Shown here piece after piece: positions 14,562 through 15,440 of a stretch of 15,440 bases of DNA (the stretch's first letter is position 1; each line of letters begins with the position of its first letter). The translations under genes and the position numbers were made by a program. The notes beneath the pieces were generated by a model. The model was given only the letters and a program-made list of their open reading frames with translations. It was not told where the DNA came from and did not search any database. The stretch covers positions 1-15,440 of the forward strand of contig CALFJF010000001.1 in NCBI GenBank assembly GCA_937877535.1. Direction: 5' to 3'. Source of the DNA: an uncultured Treponema sp. Lineage in GTDB: Bacteria > Spirochaetota > Spirochaetia > Treponematales > Treponemataceae.

Positions 14562-15440
14562 TTAAGAAAGTCCCAATTCCTTGAAAAGTTTTTTGTACGT
14601 TTCAAACTGAGCAGACTGAGCAAACTCTGCGATTTTTTCTTCTGGGAGATTTTCAAGAAGTTGGTCCATGTACGAAAGCACGGATTTTATCTCACTCCGC
14701 AAATCGCTTGGAATCGGAGCCTCTTGTTCTGCTTGAATTTCCTCAGGCGTATCGACTGAATCGATTGTATCAAAAGAATCGGTCGATTCTGTTTCGGTAT
14801 TTTTGAGCGCGGGGTCGGAGTTCAAATAATCAAGATTTGACTCCGTGAGCGACTCTTCGATTGACTTGTCTTCTGACAAGATTTCGTCTTCGCTTGGAGT
14901 GAGGAAACTGTTGTCTGCTTCCGAAGGAGAAACCGCCGTTTCTGCGCCATCTGCCTCCGTGTCATTTTCAATGACTTCGATTGGCTCGGTTTCGCTTTCT
15001 TCGTCCGAAACTTCGTCCAACGTTTCTTCTGCAATCGGAGTGCCTTCTTCGCTCTCGTCGTTTTCTGGCGGAGAATCAAACGAAAAGTCTTCGAGCGAGT
15101 CGTCATCTTCGCTTTCTTTTGCTTCTTCGGTCGATTCGTTATGTTGCTCATCTTGTTCATCGAGCATTTTTGAAAAATCGCTCGATTCGTCGTTTTCAAC
15201 AAGAACGTCGTCGATTTTTGGAACGTCAAGTTCGTCGGGAATTTCTTCGCTCTCGTCTTCGTCCACGCTTCCAACGTCTTCATCAATAAATGGTTCGTCC
15301 GATTCTGTTGAAGGCGTTGGCTCGGCATTGTTTTCTGCGTCTTCTTCGGAAACTTCTGCGGTACTCAAAATGTTGTCGAGTTCGTCGCCCGAAAGAGAAA
15401 TCGTGTCGTCTTCATCGTCGTCAAAGAAACCGCCACTCGC
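14562..15440 (-). CDS. Acidic, probably disordered protein with helical C-terminal domain, 5' end outside window
   Basis: The frame is open from 15440 to the TAA at 14564-14562, 292 codons visible, with no start needed inside the window. A TTG at 15368 is an internal Leu codon, because the frame upstream continues sensibly as GGFFDDDEDDTISLSGDELD. Nearly 220 residues are dominated by Glu, Asp and Ser with few aromatics or basics, which predicts a disordered, strongly negative region. The last 50 residues differ: SEIKSVLSYMDQLLENLP and ETYKKLFKELG form a short helical domain, likely the conserved part. The short motif TISLSGDELDNIL near the window edge resembles segments I associate with other spirochaete acidic proteins (memory only). 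It is the first visible gene of the five-gene minus-strand operon. Function unknown; a scaffold or charged-tether role is possible. Confidence 0.82.
   Translation of the reverse strand, partial: ASGGFFDDDEDDTISLSGDELDNILSTAEVSEEDAENNAEPTPSTESDEPFIDEDVGSVDEDESEEIPDELDVPKIDDVLVENDESSDFSKMLDEQDEQHNESTEEAKESEDDDSLEDFSFDSPPENDESEEGTPIAEETLDEVSDEESETEPIEVIENDTEADGAETAVSPSEADNSFLTPSEDEILSEDKSIEESLTESNLDYLNSDPALKNTETESTDSFDTIDSVDTPEEIQAEQEAPIPSDLRSEIKSVLSYMDQLLENLPEEKIAEFAQSAQFETYKKLFKELGLS

Noticed and set aside
14552..14656. 35-residue upstream extension of the 308-residue protein
   Set aside because: It overlaps the end of the acidic protein and lacks a ribosome-binding site. ATG at 14551 has AAGGGG.
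14822..15328. 168-codon alternative frame inside the acidic protein
   Set aside because: A Lys/Arg/Thr-rich +1 reading of repetitive acidic codons, with no features of its own. The main frame continues open to the window edge.
1..15440. tRNA, rRNA, CRISPR, insertion sequence or prophage signals
   Set aside because: Nearly all sequence is accounted for by genes, and the few intergenic gaps contain no cloverleaf, regularly spaced repeats or terminal inverted repeats that I could see.

Overview
The window looks like chromosome of a spirochaete, most likely a gut- or rumen-type Treponema. The evidence is a long eukaryotic-like isoleucyl-tRNA synthetase followed by two small lipoproteins (from memory, the TP0452-TP0454 order of T. 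pallidum), a tandem pair of MAF/DUF115 'motility-associated factor' proteins, loose spirochaete-style lipoboxes (FFSC, LVSC), very Asp/Glu/Ser-rich proteins, and dense operons with 4-base start/stop overlaps. No rRNA, tRNA, CRISPR array, insertion sequence or phage gene was seen.

Layout. (1) Positions 1-1071, minus strand: the 5' part of a CotH-kinase-family lipoprotein, cut by the window edge. Its reading frame is broken just after the lipobox by a run of nine Gs (955-963). With ten (or seven) Gs the frame is open from the ATG to the window edge, so this is a candidate phase-variable surface protein, captured here in the OFF state. (2) Positions 1072-1326: divergent intergenic region with a weak ileS promoter candidate. 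(3) Positions 1327-6003, plus strand: ileS, a 290-residue lipoprotein and a TPR lipoprotein, overlapping by 14 and 4 bases. The first two start with TTG. (4) Positions 6016-9242, plus strand: a textbook sigma-70 promoter whose -35 box lies inside an 11-base inverted repeat, then nadA-nadB-nadC. Together these make nicotinate mononucleotide from aspartate and dihydroxyacetone phosphate: the de novo NAD pathway. (5) Positions 9255-9280: one hairpin that can terminate both converging operons. (6) Positions 9299-15440, minus strand, transcribed right to left: an acidic protein (5' end outside the window), an unrecognised 308-residue protein, two paralogous MAF/DUF115 proteins, and a two-helix membrane protein with a long acidic linker and a degenerate GGDEF-like domain. 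Starts and stops are tightly coupled.

The two most interesting signals are the poly-G switch in the CotH lipoprotein and the five-gene minus-strand operon. The operon combines putative flagellin- or envelope-glycosylation enzymes with an apparently catalytically dead cyclic-di-GMP-type domain and acidic, probably disordered proteins. Its combined function is not something I recognise as described. Start sites were chosen by ribosome-binding site, overlap with the upstream gene and family N-termini. All homology statements come from reading motifs by eye; no search was run.
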